DNA from: a virus | Length of the DNA stretch: 64,000 bases | Virus record (IMG/VR): IMGVR_UViG_3300046328_001165 | Span: 28,684-92,683 of that record | Reading direction: 5' to 3' (one strand) | In this document: in pieces, positions 8,130 through 15,548 of the stretch | Position numbering within the stretch: the stretch's first letter is position 1 | How the letters are laid out: every line of letters begins with the position of its first letter | The notes under the pieces: generated by a model | What the model saw: the letters and a program-made list of their open reading frames with translations, nothing else | What the model was told of the DNA's origin: nothing | The model's database searches: none | Translations under genes and position numbers: made by a program

Positions 8130-8208
8130 TTAATCTCAATTAGCGATCACACTATTAATATCTACGGCGATCGCTAATCTCCCAAGAAGGCTGCTTGTCC
8201 ACACATTC

Positions 8209-8613
8209 GTGCCGAACAATATCGTTATGTCGCTAGCTAACAAGATCACCACGAAACTTCAAGGATTGCGCGATCGCCTCGCAGGAGGTGCGATCGGTGC
8301 GCCTAATGTGTTGCCATTGACAGTTGTGACTCGCACCGCATCGGGTGAAACCAGTCTTGAAATCTTGCCGCATCCCACGATTCTGCGGGTAAACCCTAAA
8401 ACTGTAGCCCTGTTTGAAAGTACCAATATCAAGGTTGGTGTTGACGATTTTCAGATCAGCGGTATATCTGCGGCGTACACCGAGGCTCAGCTTACGGGCA
8501 AGGGTAAATATTACATCGTTGATGGGCGAATCAAGTGCAACGAGGTGATGGGCACTATCGAGAATAAGAGTTTTTCTTGGGAAATTATTTTGACGAGGAT
8601 GCCAAACAGATGA
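8209..8613 (+). CDS. Unknown neck/tail-region protein
   Basis: 134 aa from GTG 8209, or 128 aa from ATG at 8227; neither has a clear Shine-Dalgarno site. The first 25 residues are a basic amphipathic helix (LANKITTKLQGLRDRLAGG), the rest looks all-beta (EILPHPTILRVNPKTVALF, GKGKYYIVDGRIKC). Its position after the head-completion gene suggests a connector or tail-completion role (inference only). The stop overlaps the next start by ATGA. Confidence 0.55.
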   Translation: MPNNIVMSLANKITTKLQGLRDRLAGGAIGAPNVLPLTVVTRTASGETSLEILPHPTILRVNPKTVALFESTNIKVGVDDFQISGISAAYTEAQLTGKGKYYIVDGRIKCNEVMGTIENKSFSWEIILTRMPNR

Positions 8614-9023
8614 ACACCATTTACGCAAGAATTGACACTCTTATTGACCAGCTCCGCGAAGATGCAAAGTGCGGATCGGGCAGTAAATCCTGCGGCAAGG
8701 TCTGCATCCCCCAAGAGAAGAATTGCTTAGGCGAAACAGCAAAAGCTTTTGGTGGTGGTGCGGCTCAAGCCCTTGCGGGTCCACTTGGCAGTGGCACTTA
8801 TCGGGCGTTGAGATCGCAGGGTCGTAGTCGAAGGACTTCTATTGCGGGTGCGATCGGAGCGAATGTAGCCGCTTCTGTGGGCAGTGTAGCTCTCGCTTCT
8901 TATGCGATGAACAAGGCTAAAGAAGGGCTTCGAGATCCTGTTAACAAGGGTGTAAGTCTTGGCAAAGGTATAACCAAGATGGCTGACAAAGATTTCGAGA
9001 AAGCCAAGAAAAAGGGTAAGTAA
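8610..9023 (+). CDS. Cys-motif modular protein (targeting segment, four-Cys motif, Gly-rich helix)
   Basis: 137 aa from ATG at 8610, preferred to an upstream start because it gives the standard ATGA overlap. Modules in order: residues 1-17 'IYARIDTLIDQLRED' (shared with the middle of the next protein), residues ~18-37 four-Cys motif CGSGSKSCGKVCIPQEKNC, a Gly/Ala-rich region (AFGGGAAQALAGPLGSG; AGAIGANVAASVGSVALAS) that may cross or insert in a membrane, and a Lys-rich tail. The Cys spacing resembles small metal or disulfide knuckles, but no known family was recognised. Role unknown; possibly a virion-packaged protein. Confidence 0.7.
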   Translation: MNTIYARIDTLIDQLREDAKCGSGSKSCGKVCIPQEKNCLGETAKAFGGGAAQALAGPLGSGTYRALRSQGRSRRTSIAGAIGANVAASVGSVALASYAMNKAKEGLRDPVNKGVSLGKGITKMADKDFEKAKKKGK

Positions 9024-9025
9024 TT

Positions 9026-10870
9026 ATGTACGAGATCGCATCTCTATCAAAGGTAGTCCGCCACGATGTCCAAACAGAGGTTAAGGTTCCAGCGCAGAAC
9101 GGACGTAAGGCTTACTCGTATTTTCGCAATGCTAGCGCAGTTAAGAAAGGCGCTGCGGGTGTTGGCGCAGCTCTTGCTATTGGCGGACTGACTGCGGCGG
9201 CGATCGCGCTCAGGAAGAAGTCAGAAGAGTCAAATGCTTTGCCAGCACCAGTTGGGGTTCTCACTCCTATCGTTGCACCTCAATCCACTGCAAGTCGAGC
9301 TGGTGAGTTCGCCAAGAAAGCGGCGATCAAGGCTGGTAGGGTCGCAGGCGGAGCAGTCCTTAATGCTGCGGGAGCCGTAGTTATTGGTCAGGTCTCTGGA
9401 CGTGTTATCAAGGAAGCAGTAAAAGACAGAAGATCTCCTGAGCAAAAAGCGGCAGCTTGGAAGCAAAAGGAGGAAGAAGAAAGAGAAGGGAGGGAAGCTC
9501 GATACGCCGCGTTTTTGCAATCAGATCCTAGGGCTACGGCGAAAGATAATATTGAATATCAAGAGGGGATGGCTCAGAGGGTCGTCGAAAGAGTTCGAGG
9601 CGAGGAGCTAGCGCCCCTCATTGAGCAGGATGTATCAAAATATCTCAAAGAAGTGGAAGTGGCGGAAAAAGATCTTCTAAGCAAGATGTCTAGACCCGAT
9701 CGCCTGCCACCACCAAAGCCAAGACTAGAGGTTGGCGGAGCATTAGCCCCTGTCAACCAACCTCAAACCACTACACCCCCTATTCCAGATCGATTGCCAT
9801 ACAATCCTCGCGCACCCAAGGTGTCTACTAGCGGACTAACTTTTGCTGCAAGCGAACCTTCGGCACAACCTCAAAAACCCAAATTCGTCCAAGTTGCTGG
9901 TCAGGCTGGCGCTGCTTTGGGGCGCTTATATCGGCAAAGTAAAGAGCGGGATCGTATGGCTAGAGAAAATCTGGCGAATAATACCGTAGATCTTAATAAA
10001 GTCGCTGAAGGTGTAGGTCGAGGCGCTAGGTCTGTGTTGAGTGCTGTTGAGGGGTTCGCCCGTAAAGCCAAGCAAAGAGTTTCTGAAGATATCCAAACAA
10101 TTGACATAAAAGCCGAAGAGGTAAAAGAGTCGAAGGCATCTGAGGATCTCAAGGGAGTTCAGACCAACGCGCTTCCCGAAGGTGGCAAGAGAAAACCTGG
10201 TCGCCCGAAGACCAAGTTTACGCCTAAAGATTTTATTAGCCCAGACAGTAAACGGGCGAGAAACAACTCCATTTATATGCGTATTGACAGCTTTGTTGAT
10301 CGGCTCCGCAAGGATACCCAAATCGAAGTCAAAGTCCCAGCGCAGAACGGGCGCAAGGCTTACTCGTATTTCCGCGAAGGCAATGAAGGCGAGGTGGGTT
10401 CTCCACGGATACCCTCCCGCAAAATTGTAGCGGGTGTTGGAGGCGCGATTGCGGCGGCTGGGTTGGCTGGATTAGCAGCGATCGCACTGAGAAACAGATC
10501 GGAAGCGATGAAGACTGTTGCGCCCGATGCGAAGCCTAAAAAAGCGATTGATATCAAAAAAGATATTGTTATCCCTTCAGTGATTGGGGCGAGTAAAATC
10601 GTTTTAACCGCAGAACTGGTGAAAGGTCTTAATGGTGTGGTATCTAAAGTTAGGGGAGTTAAACCCTCGGTGAAGGAAGAGTCGAAGACTGTTCCCGATC
10701 TGAAAGCCCCCAAGCCCGATCCTAGTGGCAAGGAAACGATTACGCCCGAAGAATCGGCAAAAGTAGATCCAGTAGTGGAAGTACCCTCCTTACCCGCCGA
10801 GCCAGAAGAGTCGAAGGTAGTTGCTCCAAAACGAGGAAGGAAGCCTCGCGCTGTCAAGCAGGCTTCGTAA
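9026..10870 (+). CDS. Modular protein with duplicated VPAQNGRKAYSY-plus-helix unit and AT-hook-like ends
   Basis: 614 aa. Two copies of a unit occur. Residues ~17-75 hold 'EVKVPAQNGRKAYSYFR' then a hydrophobic helix (GVGAALAIGGLTAAAIAL). Residues ~415-490 repeat 'EVKVPAQNGRKAYSYFR' then 'VGGAIAAAGLAGLAAIAL', preceded by 'IYMRIDSFVDRLRKD', the same N-terminal module as the gene before. Between them lie charged coiled segments and Pro-rich linkers. Near residue 388 KRKPGRPKTK and near the end PKRGRKPRAVK are AT-hook-like and could bind the minor groove. The layout looks like a fusion of two family members. Function unknown. Confidence 0.7.
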   Translation: MYEIASLSKVVRHDVQTEVKVPAQNGRKAYSYFRNASAVKKGAAGVGAALAIGGLTAAAIALRKKSEESNALPAPVGVLTPIVAPQSTASRAGEFAKKAAIKAGRVAGGAVLNAAGAVVIGQVSGRVIKEAVKDRRSPEQKAAAWKQKEEEEREGREARYAAFLQSDPRATAKDNIEYQEGMAQRVVERVRGEELAPLIEQDVSKYLKEVEVAEKDLLSKMSRPDRLPPPKPRLEVGGALAPVNQPQTTTPPIPDRLPYNPRAPKVSTSGLTFAASEPSAQPQKPKFVQVAGQAGAALGRLYRQSKERDRMARENLANNTVDLNKVAEGVGRGARSVLSAVEGFARKAKQRVSEDIQTIDIKAEEVKESKASEDLKGVQTNALPEGGKRKPGRPKTKFTPKDFISPDSKRARNNSIYMRIDSFVDRLRKDTQIEVKVPAQNGRKAYSYFREGNEGEVGSPRIPSRKIVAGVGGAIAAAGLAGLAAIALRNRSEAMKTVAPDAKPKKAIDIKKDIVIPSVIGASKIVLTAELVKGLNGVVSKVRGVKPSVKEESKTVPDLKAPKPDPSGKETITPEESAKVDPVVEVPSLPAEPEESKVVAPKRGRKPRAVKQAS

Positions 10871-10897
10871 TCACAGAAAAATGGCAGACAGGTAATC

Positions 10898-13525
10898 ATG
10901 TACGCGATCGCACCAACACCAGTAATTCAAAACGCAGATCCACTCGCAGCCAGAAAGATAATCGCGAGAATATTAACTCGCATAATTTCTCGCGCTTACG
11001 GAAGCATCGACCAAATCGTTAGTATCGACATTGCTGATGATGGTCTGATTACCTGTCTATTTCGTGACGACGACAAAGATCGAAAGTTAATTCGATTAGT
11101 GTTAGGCGATCGCGCTGAATACAGACAAATTCTTGATGGGCGTAATGATTCGCTAAATATCGATACAGATCAGTATTTAGTCGCGTATGCCAATAGTATT
11201 GGTCAGCGTACCGACAAGGTATCTAAACCGAATAACTGCAAAATAGGTACATCCTGTAAGGGCGCTTGCATCTCTAAGACCGATGTTTGTCGTGTCGATG
11301 TACCAGAGGTTTTGAATAGGCAGGAGATTTCCGATCTGAATGACGCGGTAAACGACGTTCAGAGGGCAAAATTTGTTGGTGTTGCGCCAGTTTCGGACGA
11401 ACTTGATAGCAAGAATATTCGCGAATTGAAGGATGAAGCCCGTAAAAGGGGCGTGTACCGCTATTCGTACATGAATCAATCTCAGTTGCGAGAGTCTATT
11501 CGTTTGCAACAGGCTAATCCCGAACGCCAAAATATTGTGCGAGAAGGGCTAAGCCGTAATGCGGCGAGTAAGAAAGCGCTCAAAAGCTTACTGCCTCAGC
11601 CTGTGGCTGGAGCATGGAAAGACATTGAGAAAATCAGTAAATTCTTTGGCGACAATCGCCCTGCGGCAGGAGTATTGGCGGCAAGCGTATTGCTAGGTAT
11701 TCCATCGTCGGTAATGCTTTCAGCTCGCGATCGCTACAAAGAAGGCTTACCCGAATCGGCACTAATGGCATATCAAAGATCGCAAACCACCCCCGTAGAG
11801 CCAACTAGCAAACCTCAAATCACTTTTGCTGTAGGTGGGTTCTCTAATCTCGGATCTTCGGGCAGTAAAGTTGCTGAATACTTGAAGACACCTTTAGACA
11901 CATCGAAGCGCGAGCAGTGGTTTAACAAGACCCAAGAAATCATCGCCTTTGATAGTCCTGAATTTAATGTTCCTCCTACAAAAATCGACAAAAAAGACAA
12001 GGATGGTAAATACAATCCGTTGTACTTGGGGTATGTTGCCAAGGAAAGTTTTGGTAAATATCTAAGCAATGTTGTAGGCGGCAGAAATGAAGCTGCTGTA
12101 GACTTGGCTTCCAAGTTATATGCTTATGGCTCCAAGTACCGTAACAAACCTTTAAACGTCGTTAGCTATGGTTCTGGTGGCAATGTAATCGACGAAGCTG
12201 CGGAAATCGTTAGCCGCATCAAGCCAGAAAAGGGGCTTGATGGCAGGGAGATCTTAAAGCGGCTAAATATTGCCAGACTTGGCGGAGCCTCTTTTGGTTT
12301 AACTGGTGGCACAACTCAAGACGAAAAGAACTGGGCAAGTATTAATAACCGTACTATCACGTCAAAAAACGATCCGTTTTCGATCCTACCCAAGAGGTTC
12401 TCTCAATTTGTTAGCTCTGTAAAGGGTGGTGAGATTGAGGATTACCTGACGAATAGCGATGCTAGAGACAAGATTCGTGAGGTGTTTGGCTTCTTCTCCA
12501 ACTCTGCTGCGGGAAGTAAGATAACCAATGAAGCGAGTGACGAGATCAAGAAATCCTTGAAGGATGTAGCTAAGACGATCAATCCAAAGCTCGGAAAGTT
12601 GGCGAACCTGATTGACGGCATCTCGTCGAAATACTCAAACAACCCCGTAGCGGCGGCGATCGATACTGCTGGGGCTTTAGCTGTCACGGGTGTTGCCGTG
12701 GTCGCTAAGTCCAAGCTTAATTACAAAGAGAATCTTGGCAACTCGGCAAGCAAAGCTCAGGAGATGGTTTCTAGTGGGCAGGTCTCCCCCATCTCCATTT
12801 CCAAGCCCAACGTTATTATCACTGTCGGAGATGCCGAGATAGATGGCGATGAGATGAAGAGAAAAATCGAAGGCGCAAAACAAAGCTCTGGGCGGGGGTT
12901 GGTAGCGAATAACTACCTAAATAACAGTGAAGTAATTGCATTTGACAGACCTTTTCTAACACCGCCCTCAAGGAATAAATTTATGGCTCCTGTAGATCTA
13001 ATGGCAAAGACCTATGAAGCTGTTATGAATAGAACGCTAGCAGCGGGTACAGATCCAGAAGCCATTCGACTGGCTGCAAATATTTACGCGATCGCAAACA
13101 CCCCCTACGCGGGTACTGCTAACTCCTATCCGTCTGTCTCCGTCGTGGGACTGAAGCAGGGTGGCGAAACAACGAAAAGGGCTTTGGATATTTTGGAAAA
13201 AATGACCAAGGTTCAGGTTGGGGCAAAGGCAGATCCCAATATAGTTGGTGGAAGATCTGTTTCCTCTGGTCAGGTGCATATCATCACGTTAGGAACCCCT
13301 GAACTCGATTTCGGGGGTAAAGGCGCAAACGCCGCTAGAAATGATTTATGGGTAGATGGGGACATATTTGGGCAAACACCTTTAAAAGGGTCTGCCCCAT
13401 CGTACATCTCTACACAAGGTAATGGCAGTGCTAGTGATTACCTTGAAGCTCCTGTGGTTGCGGATCTATTGGGCAAGCTATCCTCAACCTCGTTTGCGAG
13501 AGCGAAGAAAAATAGGAGGCAGTAA
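10898..13525 (+). CDS. Cys-motif protein with two tandem alpha/beta-hydrolase-like domains
   Basis: 875 aa. An N-terminal domain (1-105) is followed by the four-Cys motif at ~114-131 (CKIGTSCKGACISKTDVC), then a Rho-N/SAP-like helix pair at ~170-200 (ELKDEARKRGVYRYSYMN). From ~305 an alpha/beta-hydrolase-like fold starts (ITFAVGGFSN); near 424 'NVVSYGSGGNVI' sits at the nucleophile elbow, though the first Gly of G-x-S-x-G is Tyr, and near 490 'TSKNDPFS' could supply the acid. From ~638 the plan repeats (VIITVGDAEID…VIAFDRPF), but at the elbow it reads VVGLKQGGET, so this copy lacks a Ser nucleophile. A hydrophobic helix precedes each copy. A lipase or esterase acting in the host envelope is possible (inference). 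Confidence 0.65.
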   Translation: MYAIAPTPVIQNADPLAARKIIARILTRIISRAYGSIDQIVSIDIADDGLITCLFRDDDKDRKLIRLVLGDRAEYRQILDGRNDSLNIDTDQYLVAYANSIGQRTDKVSKPNNCKIGTSCKGACISKTDVCRVDVPEVLNRQEISDLNDAVNDVQRAKFVGVAPVSDELDSKNIRELKDEARKRGVYRYSYMNQSQLRESIRLQQANPERQNIVREGLSRNAASKKALKSLLPQPVAGAWKDIEKISKFFGDNRPAAGVLAASVLLGIPSSVMLSARDRYKEGLPESALMAYQRSQTTPVEPTSKPQITFAVGGFSNLGSSGSKVAEYLKTPLDTSKREQWFNKTQEIIAFDSPEFNVPPTKIDKKDKDGKYNPLYLGYVAKESFGKYLSNVVGGRNEAAVDLASKLYAYGSKYRNKPLNVVSYGSGGNVIDEAAEIVSRIKPEKGLDGREILKRLNIARLGGASFGLTGGTTQDEKNWASINNRTITSKNDPFSILPKRFSQFVSSVKGGEIEDYLTNSDARDKIREVFGFFSNSAAGSKITNEASDEIKKSLKDVAKTINPKLGKLANLIDGISSKYSNNPVAAAIDTAGALAVTGVAVVAKSKLNYKENLGNSASKAQEMVSSGQVSPISISKPNVIITVGDAEIDGDEMKRKIEGAKQSSGRGLVANNYLNNSEVIAFDRPFLTPPSRNKFMAPVDLMAKTYEAVMNRTLAAGTDPEAIRLAANIYAIANTPYAGTANSYPSVSVVGLKQGGETTKRALDILEKMTKVQVGAKADPNIVGGRSVSSGQVHIITLGTPELDFGGKGANAARNDLWVDGDIFGQTPLKGSAPSYISTQGNGSASDYLEAPVVADLLGKLSSTSFARAKKNRRQ

Positions 13526-13983
13526 TGAAATTAGATACCAAAATCAAGGTTGACGTGCCAGCAGCGCAAGGGCGAAAAGCGTACAGCTACGCTTTAGCTC
13601 TTAAAAGCCTAAAGCGACGCGAAAAAAGGGCTCAGTCTAATTCAGACTCAAGCAGATTAGACACAACATGCGATCGCGGCAAACCATGCCAAGGCGAAGA
13701 CGGACAAACTTACTGCATCCCCCAAGGGGCTACCTGCGGTAAAGGCAAGGTCGGCAGAATCATCAAAGGTGTTGCTGGCGCGGTTGGTCGCGGCGTGATT
13801 ACTGGCTTAACTGCCGCCGCGATCGCCAAACTTGCTAGCAAGGGTAAGGCTGGGTTGAAAGAGGATTTTAATACGGCGAAGATCATTTTTAATGCGGGTC
13901 GCACCACTGGCAAGATTGAGTCCAAGGTGGCGAATGGGGTCAAAGCTGTTAGTCGGATAATTAAGAACCGAGGTAAGAAATGA
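13525..13983 (+). CDS. Cys-motif modular protein (VPAAQGRKAYSY, four Cys, Gly/Ala helix)
   Basis: 152 aa. ATG at 13525 shares one base with the preceding TAA; GGAGG is 6 nt upstream. Residues 7-22 'IKVDVPAAQGRKAYSYAL' is the same module found twice in the 9026 gene. Residues ~50-74 hold a four-Cys motif with a longer middle loop (CDRGKPC…YCIPQGATC). Then come Gly/Ala helices (GVAGAVGRGVITGLTAAAIA) and a basic C-terminus. The combination V-module plus C-module plus helix differs from its neighbours and shows module shuffling. Unknown function. Confidence 0.7.
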   Translation: MKLDTKIKVDVPAAQGRKAYSYALALKSLKRREKRAQSNSDSSRLDTTCDRGKPCQGEDGQTYCIPQGATCGKGKVGRIIKGVAGAVGRGVITGLTAAAIAKLASKGKAGLKEDFNTAKIIFNAGRTTGKIESKVANGVKAVSRIIKNRGKK

Positions 13984-15095
13984 CAAGAGATTTAGCGGAC
14001 GACCTAGCCTACCTTGAGGGGCAGATATCCGTGGCTCTACGCCATGATGCTGGCAGAAAGCTCAAATGTAAAGAAGGCTACGTTCAGCGCGGGAATGCCT
14101 GCCAAAAAGTCACTAAGAAGGCTTCTGGAGGTAATCTCGCGAGGAGTATTGGTACGGGCTTGGGTGTTGCGGCTTTAGCTGGAGGTGCGGCGGCTGGAGT
14201 GGCGATCGCGTCAAGACGGGGCAGTCAATCAGGCAATTCGCCTGTAAGCAAACCAGATACTTTGCCTGCAAAAATCGAGACGGTTTCCTCGGCTTTACTC
14301 CCCAAAAGAAGAGAATTGATCGCGTATAAAGCGTCAAAGGTGCTCTCAGATAAGCGGGTTCGCAAAGCGGCGATCGCGGCAGGTAGTACTGGAGCTGTAA
14401 TTGCAACAGTTGTCGGAATAGGCAGTGTAAAGCTAACCAAAGATTATGCGGTTAAAGACATTGCATTGATAATGACCTACAAGCAGAGCTTGATACTAGG
14501 GAAAGCCGCAGATCGCATCCTAGATAAATCCGATATAAACCCAGACTTAAAAGGTAAGGCTAAGGACTTGATTGGTATGACCAAATTAGCCTTGGCTAGA
14601 AAAACTATGTCCGTCAAGGGTCGCGACCTTATCGATGTGGATAAGGAGTCAAACAGCTTTACATATAGAGACAGAAAGAATGGAGGGATTTATACAGTAG
14701 CTTCTGTTGGTCCAGCCTTGTATACCTTTACCAGCGTGTTTAAAAAAGAGGTTTCCGCAGGGAAAGTTTACGAGGTTTCTTTTGCTATAAACGAATCCAA
14801 CAATAGGGAAGAATCAGCGAATCTTGGGGCTTCAGGAGCTAAGCAAATTATAAGATTAACAAGACAGTCTTTCGACAAGCATGTTGAAGCCGTGCCCGAC
14901 AATGTAATTCTAACCGCAGGTGCTTACGACAAAGATGGTGCAGGAAAAAAGCGTAAAAACATCTATGAGAATGTCGGTTTTGCCCCTATGGAGGGTCAAG
15001 ATCCTATGGTCTTGTACGCAGCAAAGAAGGATGGAAAACTTCAGCCGCTGTCGAGTGTCTACAGCGTGAAGAAACCCCCAGAAGCTAAGACTTAA
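13980..15095 (+). CDS. Modular protein with Cys motif, two hydrophobic helices and acetyltransferase-like C-terminus
   Basis: 371 aa, ATGA overlap with the previous gene. Residues ~13-45 'YLEGQISVALRHDAG' plus 'LKCKEGYVQRGNACQK' form a reduced Cys motif. Two Gly/Ala hydrophobic helices follow (LGVAALAGGAAAGVAIA; AIAAGSTGAVIATVVGIG). The C-terminal ~150 residues run 'KVYEVSFAINES…SGAKQIIRLTRQSFDKHVEAVPDNVILTAG…RKNIYENVGF'. That order of 'y.V.F…A..v…v..~i..~v…p..i.f.a…K..~Y..l.' resembles GNAT-like domains seen in phage virion proteins; I give this only as a lead. Confidence 0.6.
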   Translation: MTRDLADDLAYLEGQISVALRHDAGRKLKCKEGYVQRGNACQKVTKKASGGNLARSIGTGLGVAALAGGAAAGVAIASRRGSQSGNSPVSKPDTLPAKIETVSSALLPKRRELIAYKASKVLSDKRVRKAAIAAGSTGAVIATVVGIGSVKLTKDYAVKDIALIMTYKQSLILGKAADRILDKSDINPDLKGKAKDLIGMTKLALARKTMSVKGRDLIDVDKESNSFTYRDRKNGGIYTVASVGPALYTFTSVFKKEVSAGKVYEVSFAINESNNREESANLGASGAKQIIRLTRQSFDKHVEAVPDNVILTAGAYDKDGAGKKRKNIYENVGFAPMEGQDPMVLYAAKKDGKLQPLSSVYSVKKPPEAKT

Positions 15096-15153
15096 TCATG
15101 AGGTTTATAACAGGCGATGATCGCGCTATAATGCCACAAAACTATGTAAAGCG

Positions 15154-15498
15154 ATGAGAAAGATCTTAATCGGATTAACGGGTGGATTGGCAGCTATTAT
15201 AGTTTTCAACCACATTCGCGCTGACCTTGCAGCCTCAGCCATACACAAGGAATACAAGCGATGTGAAACAGGCTATAAGCTTCTAGGTAAAAAGGAGCGC
15301 TTTTTAAAAAATCTTGCAGAATCAGGCGAGAGTCAGGAAAAACATGCATCCACAATAAAAAGCATGGATGAGGTGGAGGATAGTTGTGCAAAATACAGTA
15401 AATACTTCGGCGAGTGGGGCGAAGGGAGAATCAAGCCATCAGACAATCTGGTATGGGCGTTATTGTCGCGATATGAGCCAGAAAAATTAAAGCAGTAG
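15154..15498 (+). CDS. Small protein with N-terminal membrane anchor
   Basis: 114 aa. Residues 1-24 (MRKILIGLTGGLAAIIVF) form one membrane segment or an uncleaved signal; the rest is charged and helical with three Cys. A perfect -10-like TATAAT lies 26 nt before the start at 15127, inside one copy of the TTTTGTGG element, so it may have its own promoter. It ends just before the hairpin covering the tape-measure start. It could be a small inner-membrane or lysis-linked protein, but nothing shows this. Confidence 0.6.
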   Translation: MRKILIGLTGGLAAIIVFNHIRADLAASAIHKEYKRCETGYKLLGKKERFLKNLAESGESQEKHASTIKSMDEVEDSCAKYSKYFGEWGEGRIKPSDNLVWALLSRYEPEKLKQ

Positions 15499-15504
15499 TG
15501 AACA

Positions 15505-15548
15505 CCATAAAAATAACTGAGAAGAATATTTCTCGGTTATTTTTATGG
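15505..15548. terminator. Terminator-like hairpin that contains the tape-measure start codon
   Basis: Arms of 19 bp (CCATAAAAATAACTGAGAA and complement, one G-T pair) enclose loop GAATAT. The right arm includes ATG 15545-15547 of the tape-measure gene. A/T runs flank the GC-poor stem, so terminator strength is moderate. Confidence 0.65.

Noticed and set aside
10360-10899. Minus-strand 179-aa ORF
   Set aside because: Antisense to the 614-aa modular protein; Ser/Thr/Phe-rich shadow composition.
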